NCBI GenBank assembly: GCA_947561395.2
Contig: OX387189.1
Span: 23,994,329-24,058,328 of the forward strand
Direction: 5' to 3'
Source of the DNA: Buxus sempervirens
Taxonomy: Eukaryota > Streptophyta > Magnoliopsida > Buxales > Buxaceae
DNA length: 64,000 nucleotides
Shown: positions 40,727 through 52,631 of the stretch, in pieces
Position numbering within the stretch: the stretch's first letter is position 1
How the letters are laid out: every line of letters begins with the position of its first letter
Notes under the pieces: model-generated
The model's database searches: none
The model's input: the letters and a program-made list of their open reading frames with translations, nothing else
Told to the model about the DNA's origin: nothing
Translations under genes and position numbers: made by a program

Positions 40727-40836
40727 GTACACGTACAAGTGCCGGAAAAAGTATAGAGTTTATGATCATTTGTTTGATTCAAAGTAGACAATTGCAGATC
40801 ACAAGCAGACAAAACAATTGGAACTTTCTTGTTTAA

Positions 40837-41186
40837 CATTGTAGAATTTCATAGAATTCACACCTCATATTCGAGGTAAGAAGCAGTGGACCCCATGGAA
40901 GACCAAATCCCCCTGCCTTGCAATCCACGCGGGTTATGGATATATTCTTTGCAAAAGAAACAAAGAACGTAGTAGGTTAAAACCGTTGTATAAATGATTA
41001 TATCGCTAGACAAAATCAGACAAAAATTATCAGACGAGGGAAAAAAGCAATCTGATTTGAACTTACTTGGATGTGTTTCAGAGTCTACAATGCTTCACTT
41101 CCCATGATGATTTCTCACAGTTTTACGCACGACAGTTTAGCATTTCATCTGTTTTGAGTCCCCTCTGCCAGTGAGTTTGTCTCTTC
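40837..41186. other. Upstream flank of the receptor kinase remnant
   Basis: No ORF or repeat of note. It may hold the promoter or an upstream exon of the kinase gene, but no extracellular-domain coding sequence was found here. Confidence 0.4.
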
Positions 41187-41699
41187 ATGGCAGAAGATAC
41201 AGCACACCTGGCTGGAACTAGAGCAGTTATATTTGTTATTGGATTCATCTCATGTAAGCTTTTCTTTAATGCCTTTTCGCTTTGGTCTGATTGATGTAAC
41301 AAAAGATGGTGATTAATTTCTGATGTCTAATTGGTTTGCTCTTCTTGATCTTTGCAGTACTTGTCATAGTGAAGATCTTAAGGGTCATTATTGCATGCAT
41401 TAAAGGGGAACAGATACAAAGCGGTGATGTCAGTTTGGACCCGAGGTTTTTGACTCTTACCATGGACAAATTCCTTACTGACATGGAAAGAGAGAAGCCT
41501 ATAAGATTTTCGTCCCAGCAATTGAGGATTGCAACAGATAATTTTAGCCATTTACTGGGTTCCGGTGGTTTTGGATCAGTTTACAAGGGAATTTTTACTA
41601 ATGGGACACTGGTGGCAGTGAAGGTTTTAAATGGGACTTCTGACTAGAGAATTGAGGAGCAGTTCATGGCAGAAGTAAGTACCATTGGCAGAACTCATC
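41187..41699 (+). pseudogene. LRK10-like receptor kinase pseudogene, 5' part
   Basis: Exon 1 is 41187-41253 (MAEDTAHLAGTRAVIFVIGF, start of a membrane helix), the intron 41254-41357 is GT-AG, and exon 2 starts at 41358 completing [17 protein letters not shown]. The juxtamembrane [20 protein letters not shown] and the kinase glycine loop [12 protein letters not shown] with the VAVKVL lysine are present. A TAG at 41645-41647 interrupts where the second copy (55008 on) has AAG. The gene is cut at 41699 by an LTR element and resumes at 55008. LRK10-like kinases are plasma-membrane Ser/Thr kinases; no extracellular galacturonan-binding domain is seen, as in short family members. Confidence 0.85.
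41511..41699 (+). repeat. 189-bp kinase segment, left copy of a direct duplication
   Basis: This segment, CGTCCCAGCAATTGAGG... to AGAACTCATC, is repeated at 55008-55196 with about five differences. It ends exactly at the left end of the LTR element. Confidence 0.9.
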
Positions 41700-44600
41700 T
41701 GTAACACCCCGGATCCAAGTTACGTGAAATAACCGTAACTCTTTCCCGAGGAGTTAACTTTTCACACATGATCGCTATCAGAATGAAGGAAAACATGAAA
41801 CAACCATTTTTATAATCATAGTCAACTAAAATTTTTCCCAACTCACCTGAGCTAAGCATATACCCACTTGTAATGTCCTCACCAGGATCTGAAAATAAAA
41901 CAAAACAGTGAGATACGACTATCTCAGCAAGTAGCAATGCATGCATGAAATACAGATCTAACCTTTTCCAAAACATGCATAAATTATGAACGGTAAAGTA
42001 TACGATTAACCTCGGTTAATCTGTCTAATCTCGGAAAACATCATCAATTACCAATTCGGAAAAACATTATATATTGGGACTCGTGAAGTTTGTTTATTTT
42101 GTGAGGCTAAGAGCTAGAGTTCTAGACAATCCAGTCTAACACTGCAACAGCTCGAACATCCAATATCGTCGCTCTCATGGCGGAATTACTCAAGTGACCT
42201 CACCATCATGGTGGAAATGGAGTTGCTGCAGCGCTTCCCTCATGGAAGGCCTTTGGCCTCTCCATCATGGAGGAAACGCATGAAGGAACTCCAGACTTAC
42301 ATCCAGACAAAATGTACAAATTTCACCTATAACTCGACTGTGGATCCACACTAAGTCTTGCCCTTGTGTAACTTTGACAAATTAGTAGACACAGTTTGCG
42401 AATCAACTTAAAATCATGTTACATGTAATTCTAGTCACTTATATAACAAACCAAACCAATTTAGTTCAAATAGCCGCTAAGTCCATCCGACAATAAAATT
42501 TCAGCATTTAATACTACCTGGGAAATACTCACAATCTCATCCAAACGGAAACAAATGAACATACGAAGAATTCATAAGTGAAAAAAATTTCAGATAATAA
42601 TAATGGTTCAGCAATATCAATAAGAGAATAACACAATTCCATATCCGAAAGACCCTTCCTCTTAGCTTAGAATGTAAATTAGGTATTAGACCACTTATGC
42701 TAAAAACCATTTTGACAACACTGATTTCTATTGGTCACCCAAGGTACTGAAATCCCATTTAGATACTGTTTAAAATCGGCTCTAGTAATTTCTCTTAACC
42801 AATACTCTAAGTGCAAGAATTCAGGATTGACATCTTCCTTTAATGATCTTATATATATGTATATTAATTCCCAGATTTTTATTGTCATAATAAATTTTCA
42901 TAGGCTTCTAACAGTTCTGAAATCTCTGATTTATTTATTGCATAACTCAAGTGCAGCAACTAAAGAATTGACCTTGAAATACTTAAAAGAGTTAACAACA
43001 TTTGCTGCAGAAATTTTAACTTTATATTTAAATGATCTTAATTTACCACGCTTCTTTAATCCAAAATTTTTTTTTTTTGATACTAAGTATTTAAAAATTT
43101 CAGAACTCGATATACTAATCAAGTCAGAGAAAAAGATCAATAGTTTGAAATTAAAATAAGAATCAACTCTAAAGTGCTCCAAAAATTTCCGAACACTAAC
43201 TTGAATTTATTACCAATAACTCAAAAAGTTCTCCAAATTTCATTTAATCTTTTAATGAAAAAAATTCTAATAAGCTAAAATGTAAGTGACCTTAAAATCC
43301 CAACTAATTGGTTCTAATACTAATTACTACTAATTCCTATAGTTTACTGAAATTTCTGGACCTTGATTTACACATGAACAATTTTGGTGGATTAATAATA
43401 ATAGGTTAGTACTTAAGATGTATTCAAAAAACCCAATTTTAAATTTGCAAAAATTATCTTTTGTCTTTAAAAGCTTATCACATAAATCATGTACTTTATG
43501 CTATTGATTTCTTTTCCATAAAGTGGAACATGAATCTAAATTTTGCTACTAATTTGAAAACATAGAATATGGTAGAGCAGGGGTCATTATGTAATTTTTT
43601 TTAAACGTCCTTTAACTTAAAGTTTTTCTAAATTATAAGAGTGCCTCAAAACAATTTCAAATTTACAATTTTTGGACTCTGCAATGCACGAACCTAGCTC
43701 CTCTCTCTCTCTTCCGTAGAAAACACCTCAATCCCCCACTATTCTACCCAATCTCTCCTACTACAACATCTCACATCATTTTTTTATTCACTCTCTCTCT
43801 CTCTCTATTTATATTTCATTTCTCTTCTCCCCTTTTTGTTTCTTACGTTTTCTGCATTTTTACGTGACTTTACTGTTCATTAACAGCCCCCTCTCTCTAC
43901 TGTTATATGCTCATTGGTTCCCTCTCTCCCTCATACGAACAACCCCAACATTGCTCTTGTTTATAACACTTCTTAATGAGAATTTGACTTACTCTATACT
44001 GATTGTCTCACACCCGAAATAACTCAGAGTTTCTTCTTGCCAACGACCATACCAGCAGCTCCTATCCATACCATTTCTATCATGAAATCATGGGAAGATA
44101 ATGTATTGATCGAGTAGAACAATAAGCAATTCTCTAGATACATTAATATATTCCTAGAGCATGAGAATCAATCCAAAGCTTTTGCTGCAAATCAGTAAGA
44201 AAAACAGGGCTGTGTTTAACGATTAAACCAACCATTTCCAATTGTCAAGAAGGTGCTAACTTACCTTGTTTGATGCTGGAAACTTCACTCTGAAACAACA
44301 GCAGCAGACTTGGTATTTCTCCACGCCAATTCAAGTCGAAGAAACTGCTCACTGTTCTGAAATTTTTTGACGTTTTTCTGCTCCAGCAACTTAGCATGAA
44401 TCCCCCTTAGAACAAGGCTTCTCCCTTCTTAGGATTTCTCAATTCCAATTCTCCATATCACTTCCCAGATCTGCAATTCATAAACCATTTTAATTCATCG
44501 GTTACAATTTCCTTATTGCACTTACGGTTACCTATTGCAACTCCATACGTTCAAATCCAACATGATCCCATGCATCGATACCCCACTAAACTCCTACACC

Positions 44601-45024
44601 ACACCATTTAAATTTTTTTTAACACCCCAACCTTTCCAACATCACCACATGAATTATTTAATTCTAATTAAAATTTCTAAATAATATTTACTATTGAACT
44701 TGTAATAAAATTTACTTACCTTTATTTTATTAAATTGACTGTTACTAAATTTCAATTTGCTCTTGCGCATCGCACACCTGAAAATCCACCAATATTAATT
44801 TTTAAAATTTATTAATTATTTCCTTCAATTATAATTACTAAAAATCTGGGGTTACGGTGTATTTAAAATCCTTCTTATCTTTATAATTAGATTTTCCACC
44901 CAGATTCACCTGAGAATTCCGGTTTGACTGCTTAATCTCCTTTTTCTGAACTTTCCATCAATTAAATAAATTACTAAACCCTAAAATCCAATTTTTAATA
45001 TTATTAAAAATTCGGGATTTTACA
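41700..45024 (-). repeat. LARD 3' LTR
   Basis: Runs TGTAACACCCCGG...GGGATTTTACA on the plus strand, 3,325 bp. Spurious small ORFs and a CT microsatellite (43787-43806) lie within it. Confidence 0.88.
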
Positions 45025-47192
45025 TTCTCCCCTCCTTCAAAAAAATTTCGTCCTCGAAATTTAAGATACGACGGGGTAAACAAAATCCAGACTCTTGTTT
45101 CTTCATCTTATCCTTTCCTTCCCAAATAACACTTACTCATGCCAATCTGATATCTAAACTGACTTCTCTTCAGTACCTATCCACAGGTCTTTGCATTGTC
45201 CATCACTTGAACCTTGCCTCTAGGCCCCAATTAACTTTCTCCTTTCTCCACTAACCTTTTGATGTGCCTTCAATCTGAACTTGATACTTGCCTTTCCCAA
45301 ATACGCAGGTTCAAATCGGACCACCACCATCATAACAAAGAAACTCACCAAACCAAACTCTAAGGGTATCCACCAACCTGCTGTAACTGACCTCAAATAT
45401 AATTAAAGTAGTTATCTGCTCATGGGTATTACCTCTATGACTTAATAGCATCATATATATATATTTATAACGACTAGGATTTCTTACGTCGAATAATAAT
45501 GAAGGGGGTAAGATTTACATTATAATATCGCAATAATTTTTCCCCGACTCCTTACACTAAAATAAAATATATCACCAACCTTTGAAATCTGACAATATCT
45601 CAAATCTTACCTCCATAAAACAATTCCACCACTATAGCTGCCGGCTCAAAATTAAAATTGAATAATTCTTCTCTTGAAATGTTAAAATCATAGAGCATGG
45701 ATTACTATTCCACATGGTCTAAACTTTCTCACAAGGCATTCCAGTAAATATAGAAATCCTCACTACCATAACCATTACCAAAATTGAGGTAGTAAACAAA
45801 TGTAGTTTCATTTCCTGGAAATAACTCTTATATCCATCAGCTCACATATCCTCCATAACCTTCATTCTTAAGAACAATGGAGATTTCAATCCGAGAGAAA
45901 TTATTTATAATCTCTCATCATGATCTACTCGTGGAGGTATGCCCCTCCAACTCTTATAGTCAATTTCCTCAACTTTTATCGCATAAAGATGATACCTCTA
46001 AAATTTTAATGAAACCATTATGGCTGCCAACAACGAATCCTAACTGAGAAAATGATTCTCGTATGCTCTACTCTTCTAAATTTAATTCATCTTCAACTTC
46101 AAATCAACAACAACCGGTTGGAGTAATTCTCTCCCTCTTCTTCCCTCCAAATCTGTTAACCAGATCAGAACTTTTATTTTCTGTCACTTCTTATGATTTT
46201 TTTTTAAACAAAATGCACCTCACTCCTTAATTATAGTACCTCATCTTAACCGCTTAAAGATAATGACTCCATAATCTCTATATAAGCATTATGGTTACCC
46301 ACACCAAATCTTGACAAAGAAATTCTTCTCATGAGATTTTATCCTTGCCTTCTAAATCCACCACGCTTCCACTGCGCCTTAACAAATTTTTCTAAAATAC
46401 CAATGTATCCTCAATAATCCTCATGAATCCAACCACTTATAATTTCTTGCTCTCATTATTTATACACACTAACGAAATATAAAAATTCCATCTGAAGAGA
46501 ACACCATGACTTTCTGTCACCCACCCTTTCATATATGTGCACCTATATGAAGAATAGGGAAGAGGTCATACAGATTCCCTTCAGGCTCAAATTAAATGGA
46601 ATAGCACACTACAATTTCTTAGAGACATATAAATAGTACGATACATACCCCACTTATATAAAGCTTAATACTCGAGTATGTGTTCAGCATTGGCCGATGC
46701 CTTACACTACTCAAGTATGGCTATATACATATGGCTCATCACCCAATTAAGCATACAATAGCATGTATGCTTAATCGACCATTACCAACATCTTATTTCA
46801 CATATGATCAATAACAGCTAAAATTATCTCACATTTCCAAAATTTCCACCTTACTGTTTATCTCTACATCAACTACTTCTCAGGATTTTTAAATTTCCTT
46901 CTGAATGAAATTTTAGATAACCTTTCTCTAATCAAACAATAATAATATTAATAATAATACATTATATCGCAAATAACAATCATATCATACCAGATAAATA
47001 TAGCATAAGGTCCAAGTAGCTTACCTTTAACAATAATAAATATTGCTATAGCTGTAGGAAAAACACTCTCAACCTAAATTTCCTAGTTAAAGGTGCTATC
47101 TAGTGAGCACTCAACCCCCAAGGCCATCCTAGGGTGTCCTATTCCTATGTCATGTTTCCTTTCAAAACTCTGATATGCTCTGATACCATCTT
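45025..47192 (-). other. LARD interior, no coding sequence
   Basis: AT-rich sequence with dense stops in all frames. No gag, RT or integrase motif was found. The minus-strand end GACGAAATTTTTTTGAAGG resembles the last codons and 3' UTR of chromovirus pol, so it may be residual. Confidence 0.7.
47177..47188 (-). promoter_or_regulatory. LARD primer binding site
   Basis: The minus strand reads TGGTATCAGAGC four bases inside the right LTR. It is complementary to initiator Met tRNA. Confidence 0.88.
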
Positions 47193-49020
47193 TGTGACGC
47201 CCTGGATCCAAGTTACGTGAAATAACCGTAACTCTTTCCCGAGGAGTTAACTTTTCACACAGGATCACTATCAGAGTGAAGGAAAACATGAAACAACCAT
47301 TTTTATAATCATAGTCAACTAAAATTTTCCCCAACTCACCTGAGCCAAGCATATACCCACTTGTAACGTCCTCACCAGGATCTGAAAACAAAACAAAACA
47401 TTGAGATACGACTATCTCAGCAAGTAGCAATGCATGCATGAAATACAGATCTAACCTTTTCCAAAACATGCATAAATTATGAATGGTAAATTATACGATT
47501 AACCTCGGTTAATCCGTCTAATCTCGGAAAACATCGTTAATTACCAATTTGGAAAAACATTATATATTGGGACTTGTGAAGTTTGTCTATTTTGTGAGGC
47601 TAAGAGCTAGAGTTCCAGACAATTCAATCTAACATTGCAACAGCTCGAACATCCAATATCGTTGCCCTTATGGCGGAATTACTCAAGTGACCTCACCATC
47701 ATGGTGGAAACGGAGTTGCTGCAGCGCTTCCCTCATGAAAGGCCTCTGCATCATGGAGGAAACGCATGAAGGAACTCCAGACTTACATCCAGACAAAATG
47801 TACAAATTTCACCTATAACTCGACTGTGGATCCACACTAAGTCTTGCCCTTGTGTAACTTTGATAAATTAATAGACATAGTTTGCGAATCAACTTAAAAT
47901 CATGTTACATGTAATTCCAGCCACTTATATAACAAACCAAACCAATTTAGTTCAAATAGCCGCTAAGTCCATCCAACAATAAAATTTCAGCATTTAATAC
48001 TACCTGGGAAATACTCACAATCTCATCCAAACGGAAACAAATGAACATACAAAGAATTCATAAGTGAAAAACATTTTAGATAATAATAATGGTTCAGTAA
48101 TATCAATAAGAGAATAACACAATTCCATATCCGAAAGACCCTTCCTCTTAGCTTAGAATGTAAATTAGGTATTAGACCACTTATGCTAAAAACCATTTTG
48201 ACAACACTGATTTCTACTGGTCACCCAAGGTACTGAAATCCCATTTAGATACTGTTTAAAATCGGCTCTAGTAATTTCTCTTAACCAATACTCTAAGTGC
48301 AAGAATTCAGGATTGACATCTTCCTTTAATGATCTTATATATATGTATATTAATTCCCAGATTCACTACAAAAAAACACGGCTTTAGCGGCGGGATTTAG
48401 TAGAGTTTTAGAAGCGGTCTTTTAATGACCGCCGCTAAAAGTCGGGCAAGTTATCCCCAAACTCTCTCCTTTTTTGATCTTCTCTGTCCCGACGTGTTCT
48501 CTGTCACGCGAAACCATCTCCTCTCCTCCTCTCTCGCCCTAACCTTATCTACTCTCTTTCTCTCTCGCCCTAACCTGTCTATTCCATCCTGTTTTCTGTC
48601 TGGCAAAAGCCATTTCTCTCCATCTATCTCCTTTCCTAATCTTCTCCATCCCCGATCTGTTCTTTGTGACACGAAACCATCTCCTTTCCTTCTCTCTCGC
48701 CCTAATCTGTCCTTTCCATCCTGTTTTCTGTTTCGTGAAAACCATTTCTCTCCATCTCTCTTTTGACATGTTCCCTGCTGCATACCCCTGTGAAAGACCG
48801 TCTTCTCGCCCTAATCTCTCTCCTCAAATCCTTTTGTGTTTCACTCACGACATCACCGTTGCCTCTACCGGGCAAGATCCCCAAAGTCTCTCTTCTACTA
48901 CTTCTGAGTCATCTCTGGGTCCTCTTTTCTGCTTTCTGAAACTCTTTTTCGAGCTTCTGAGCTCTTTCTTCGTTTCTGCAATCTTCGAAGGTTTTTCTAG
49001 GGTTTGTGTTTGTCTTGTAT

Positions 49021-49735
49021 GGCAGTTAGCTTACTTGCTCATGAGGTATCCGACCTCTGCCTTGGAAAACCGGCCTTGAGGTCGCTCTCGGACTCCACAA
49101 CAGTCGGCGAGGTGCTTTCAGTTCTCAAGAGATCCGGAGAGAATTTTCTCAGTGTATGGAGCTATGATCACTCTTCGACGGCGACTACTGATTTCGACGA
49201 TTGTCGCTGCATCGGGAAGGTTTGCATGGTGGATATCATTTGTTATCTCTGCAAATAGGATAACCTTTTGTCTCCTTCGACTGCCCTTAAATCACCGATC
49301 TCTGTTCTCCTGCCAGAAATTCCGGGTCCTGTGAGGCATGTAGAGCCACATTCAAGGTTCGATTTCATCTTTGAAGTTCTTACTCGTGATTATTTCTCCT
49401 CCGTTTTAGTGCCCTGTTGCTTTTCCTCTGCAAAGAGGATCAATTGAATATTTCTTTATTTTTGCAAACTCGTCGAAGGAAGAAAAAAGAAAAGTTATTC
49501 CTTTAAAGTCTTATTTATTGTCTGAGCTAGATACTTGGATATCTGATTCTTGTTCTCTGTTTTTCTTTTCAAATTTCAGCTTAATTGAGGCAATCGATCT
49601 CATCCTTCAAGGCGCCCCGAACCTTGTCGTCCCCATTCAGAGTAGTCTAAGCAGTCGTTCGCCAAATTTCTGTACAAGTCCAAATCATCGTCTCAAAGAA
49701 CGTTAGAATAGACAACCCGCGGCTCTAGCTTCTGA
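49021..49735 (+). pseudogene. Captured fragment of a CBSX-type CBS-domain protein gene
   Basis: The ATG at 49021 opens MAVSLLAHEVSDLCLGKPAL, and TVGEVLSVLKRSGENFLSVWS, CRCIGKVCMVDIICYLC follow, closely resembling the N-terminal CBS domain of plant CBSX5/CBSX6 proteins. A TAG at 49256-49258 (probably from GAG) stops the frame, but DNLLSPSTALKSPISVLLPE and PGPVRHVEPHS continue in phase. After a gap, possibly an intron ending TTTCAG near 49579, LIEAIDLILQGAPNLVVPIQ matches the next CBS half. Similarity then fades by about 49735. CBSX proteins bind adenosine nucleotides and modulate partner enzymes. This copy is broken and lies inside a CACTA, so it is a captured pseudogene fragment. Confidence 0.78.
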
Positions 49736-52380
49736 ATTTCAAAGCAGATTTTGAAGGTTTGGTTCCTGAAACTCTTCCTTCTCCAATTTTTATTATTAAT
49801 TTTTTTTCTTCCCTTTTCTTAGTTTCATGAAATTTTCTTTACTGCTTGTAAATGCAGGCTGTGGCCCGTGTCTTGACTAGGTAAAGTTGTTGCCCAAGTG
49901 TTGTCTTGGTTGTCAAGGCATGTTAATGTCAAGTTCTGAAGTTTTAAGCATGAGGAAACTGAGATTATGATTGATTAAGCTGGAATTATAATGGAAAAAA
50001 GGAATAATCCCAAGCTTGTATATTGTGGAGAAGCTTTTTCATGGCAGTATTTTCCAATTAGGCCATACATCCCAATTATTGTCTATCTATTGTTCTTCTT
50101 CGACAAGTTATGTAGTGCTTTTTCATGTTGGCTGCTGGGTCTACATTATTTTGTGGTACCTAATTTTTTTAGTTTATGATTCTCTTGAGTTTGCCTATTA
50201 TCTAATATATTCATTTTTTTTACTTATATTTTGTGGTACCTAATTTTCCTTTCTGGTTATATTGTAGCTACAGTTTTGTTTTGAATTACCTATGACTTTG
50301 GCTTCAACTCTTTTTGCCTAAGTTTCCTTTCTGGTTAGAAATTGCTATGAAGTCATGTTTTTTTCTCCCAAAATGTTGGGATTGAAATCTGTATCAAATG
50401 GTAGCACTTGGTTATTGAATAGGTGTGTATGTGTGTCATACAACTTATGATCTGGGTGTATTGAATAGGTGTTGAGAAACTCATTGGTATTACTCAACTG
50501 TTCCTTGATTAACTGTCCTCTTGCTCATGAGAAATCCACTCTATTTTAACCTAAGGATAGCACAATTTGTCATCTAAAGATTGTTGTCTACTTTAACTAT
50601 GGTCATTTTGGAGATTGTATAGCTCTCTTGAATGTGCCTTGGGTTAGAATCTACCATGTTAAGTTGTCAGTTTTCAATTACCCATCCGGTTCATAGCCCT
50701 TCATAATCACTAATCATGGCTGAAACTGAAACTATTAGATGATAATATAAATTTGGTCTAAGGGACATATACAAGTTTTTGCATGAAGCAGTGTATAAGA
50801 TGGAAAATCAAAATCCCTCAGCAAAGTGCAGGGAGGATACAACTTATATGTCATGCTGGTGCTTTTCTGGAAATATTTCATGTTCTGTTCCTTGTTAAGT
50901 TCTCTGATTGTGGTGGTCCTGACTCTTGATTGCTATTTTCTACGCCATGCAATTAGGTCTGGCAAATGGAGGTATGGATGTTCCAAACTTATATGAAGCT
51001 TTAATATAGACCAATTGGTTCTGACTTCATTCAGCTTTCATTCACTAAATTGCGTTTAATTTCTGAGATTTTCAGACCAAAAGCCGAGGAAACTAGGTGC
51101 AGGAAGATGCGGCCCCACCCCTCAATCTCCTTTGGCAAGCTACCAATTTTGGTCATGAGAGCTTTGGATATGTACATCGTTGCAGCTCATGAACCAAGGT
51201 CTTGGTAGTTTATACTGGTGGATCCTAACATACAACTTCCAATCATGTCTCCTATCAATGTGAGGAATATCATCTAACCCATCCTTTTGCTGTACTTTTT
51301 TGCTTTTTTCTCTTTCTCTCGTATTTCTTGTGGGATCCATTTTCTTTTTGGGTATCACTCCATCTCTTTGCAGGAAATGTGTATGTGACTTAAATCCTTT
51401 TTTAGGCTCATGTTTTCCAACTTGGAGCCGGCGTGTTACCAAACCGAAATGCAACACAGAGTGGTAAGTAAAGAGACAAAGCTTTCAAAATAAATTTTCA
51501 TTATAATTATCTTCATCAAGTAACTGATTTTCTTGGTTAGGTTTCAATCCAACTTAACCCTTACGGGTTAGAGTTTGGTAATTTATGAATATTGTATAGG
51601 GTTCAGGCTAGGTTTTAATCCAACTTGACCATAATCCACCTCAAACCCATCCTTAATCCCTTCAGATATATGTTCTTCACATATATCTATACAAAAACAA
51701 TTTATATACTTTCATTAAACACTTTGTTTTAATATTTTATAGCACAAGTAGGTCAACTGAACTGTCCTTTTACTTGCAGAGGTGTAGAATTGTATCATGG
51801 CTCTATATGAAGGCTTTGTTGTTTTTTTTATAAATTTCCTTTTTGGTATTGTATTGGACCCTATTAAGGTATTAATCTAACCATATGTTTCTTTAATTTC
51901 AGAGATGAGGAATTGATCAGGTTGCTGAAGCAATGATCATATTGAAGTAACGCAAGAGCACTCCAGTTGGGAATTTGCTAGTTCGGCCTTCATATCACGA
52001 GCTTCATCACAATGTATGCTGTAAGTTAAAATTGTAATTAGACTCCAGTTGGGAATTTGCTTTGATTCTATTAGTTGCCAATGGTCTCCTTGTTTTAATT
52101 ATTGTTCTTAGTTTAGTCTTTGTGTTGGAACGTTTAGATGAAGATGACTGTTTCCGCAGTAGAGCTTGAAGGTTTGGAGATGGATTTCGAAGCATCAAAT
52201 CGTGGTTGTGAGCAATTTTTTTTTTCTGTTTTTTGTAATAAGGTTTGTAGATGAATTTTGAATCATCAAATGTCACAAAACATGTTTTTTTTTGGGCTTG
52301 GTACTAATATTATAATGGAACTGCAAGTTTCAAATTAATGTTTTTTTTCTTAATTTGCAAATTAAAATTTTTTTATTTTT
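49736..52380. other. CACTA interior, nothing identified
   Basis: AT-rich, intron-like or intergenic-like sequence. No ORF, repeat or RNA gene could be supported. It may be further captured DNA. Confidence 0.5.
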
Positions 52381-52430
52381 ATTTGGCTTAATCTAGTGTA
52401 ATTTAGGGGATTGCGGGTAAGAGAGAAAGA

Positions 52431-52447
52431 GGGGGGGGGGGGGGGGG
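52431..52447. repeat. G17 run
   Basis: Seventeen consecutive G, followed by TGGTGGGGGTCGGG. A possible quadruplex-forming and sequencing-difficult site. Confidence 0.9.
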
Positions 52448-52517
52448 TGGTGGGGGTCGGGTATAGGTGCGGGTAGAGAGGGTACGGATTTTGGGGCGCC
52501 CTAATGCATGCGGGCGG

Positions 52518-52631
52518 GTGTTTTATAGATGTGGGGGGTTTATTTGTAAAAATAAGAATTTGGGAGGGGGGCCGGTGTTTTATGGATGTGGGGGGTTTAT
52601 TCGTAAAAATAAGAATTTGGGAGGGGGGCAG
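52518..52631 (+). repeat. Two tandem 57-bp units
   Basis: Two copies (52518-52574 and 52575-52631) of a unit starting GTGTTTTAT and ending GGAGGGGGGC, differing at about three bases. Confidence 0.85.

Larger units (their letters stand above)
38781..40836 (+). pseudogene. Possible first exon of a plastid-targeted protein, split by a Copia insertion
   Basis: The ATG at 38781 opens 55 codons (MNTTHSISLIPSLAATPSWP...) to 38945, where an LTR element is inserted. Skipping it and one TSD copy, the frame continues from 40732 (RTSAGKSIEF...) to a TAA ending at 40836, giving 89 codons. The N-terminus is rich in Ser/Thr, lacks acidic residues early and is followed by QRVIQCT, which resembles a chloroplast transit peptide cleavage region. 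A GT at 40751 (AAAAA|GTATAG) could be an exon end. No protein family was recognised. The continuity of the frame across the insertion supports one ancestral coding exon. Confidence 0.35.

Noticed and set aside
42731-43159. 142-residue ORF (and its copy at 52848-53132)
   Set aside because: Both lie at matching places in the two LTRs of the LARD and are AT-rich without motifs.
43787-43806. CT microsatellite
   Set aside because: A simple repeat present in both LTR copies (also near 53762). No further meaning was seen.
48425-49079. Overlapping ORFs in pyrimidine-rich sequence (both strands)
   Set aside because: Composition (CTCTCTCGCCCTAA repeats) explains the lack of stops. It looks like a 5' UTR of the captured gene.
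51140-51457. 105-residue minus-strand ORF in the second CACTA
   Set aside because: No recognised motif, basic low-complexity composition and no neighbouring exon signals.
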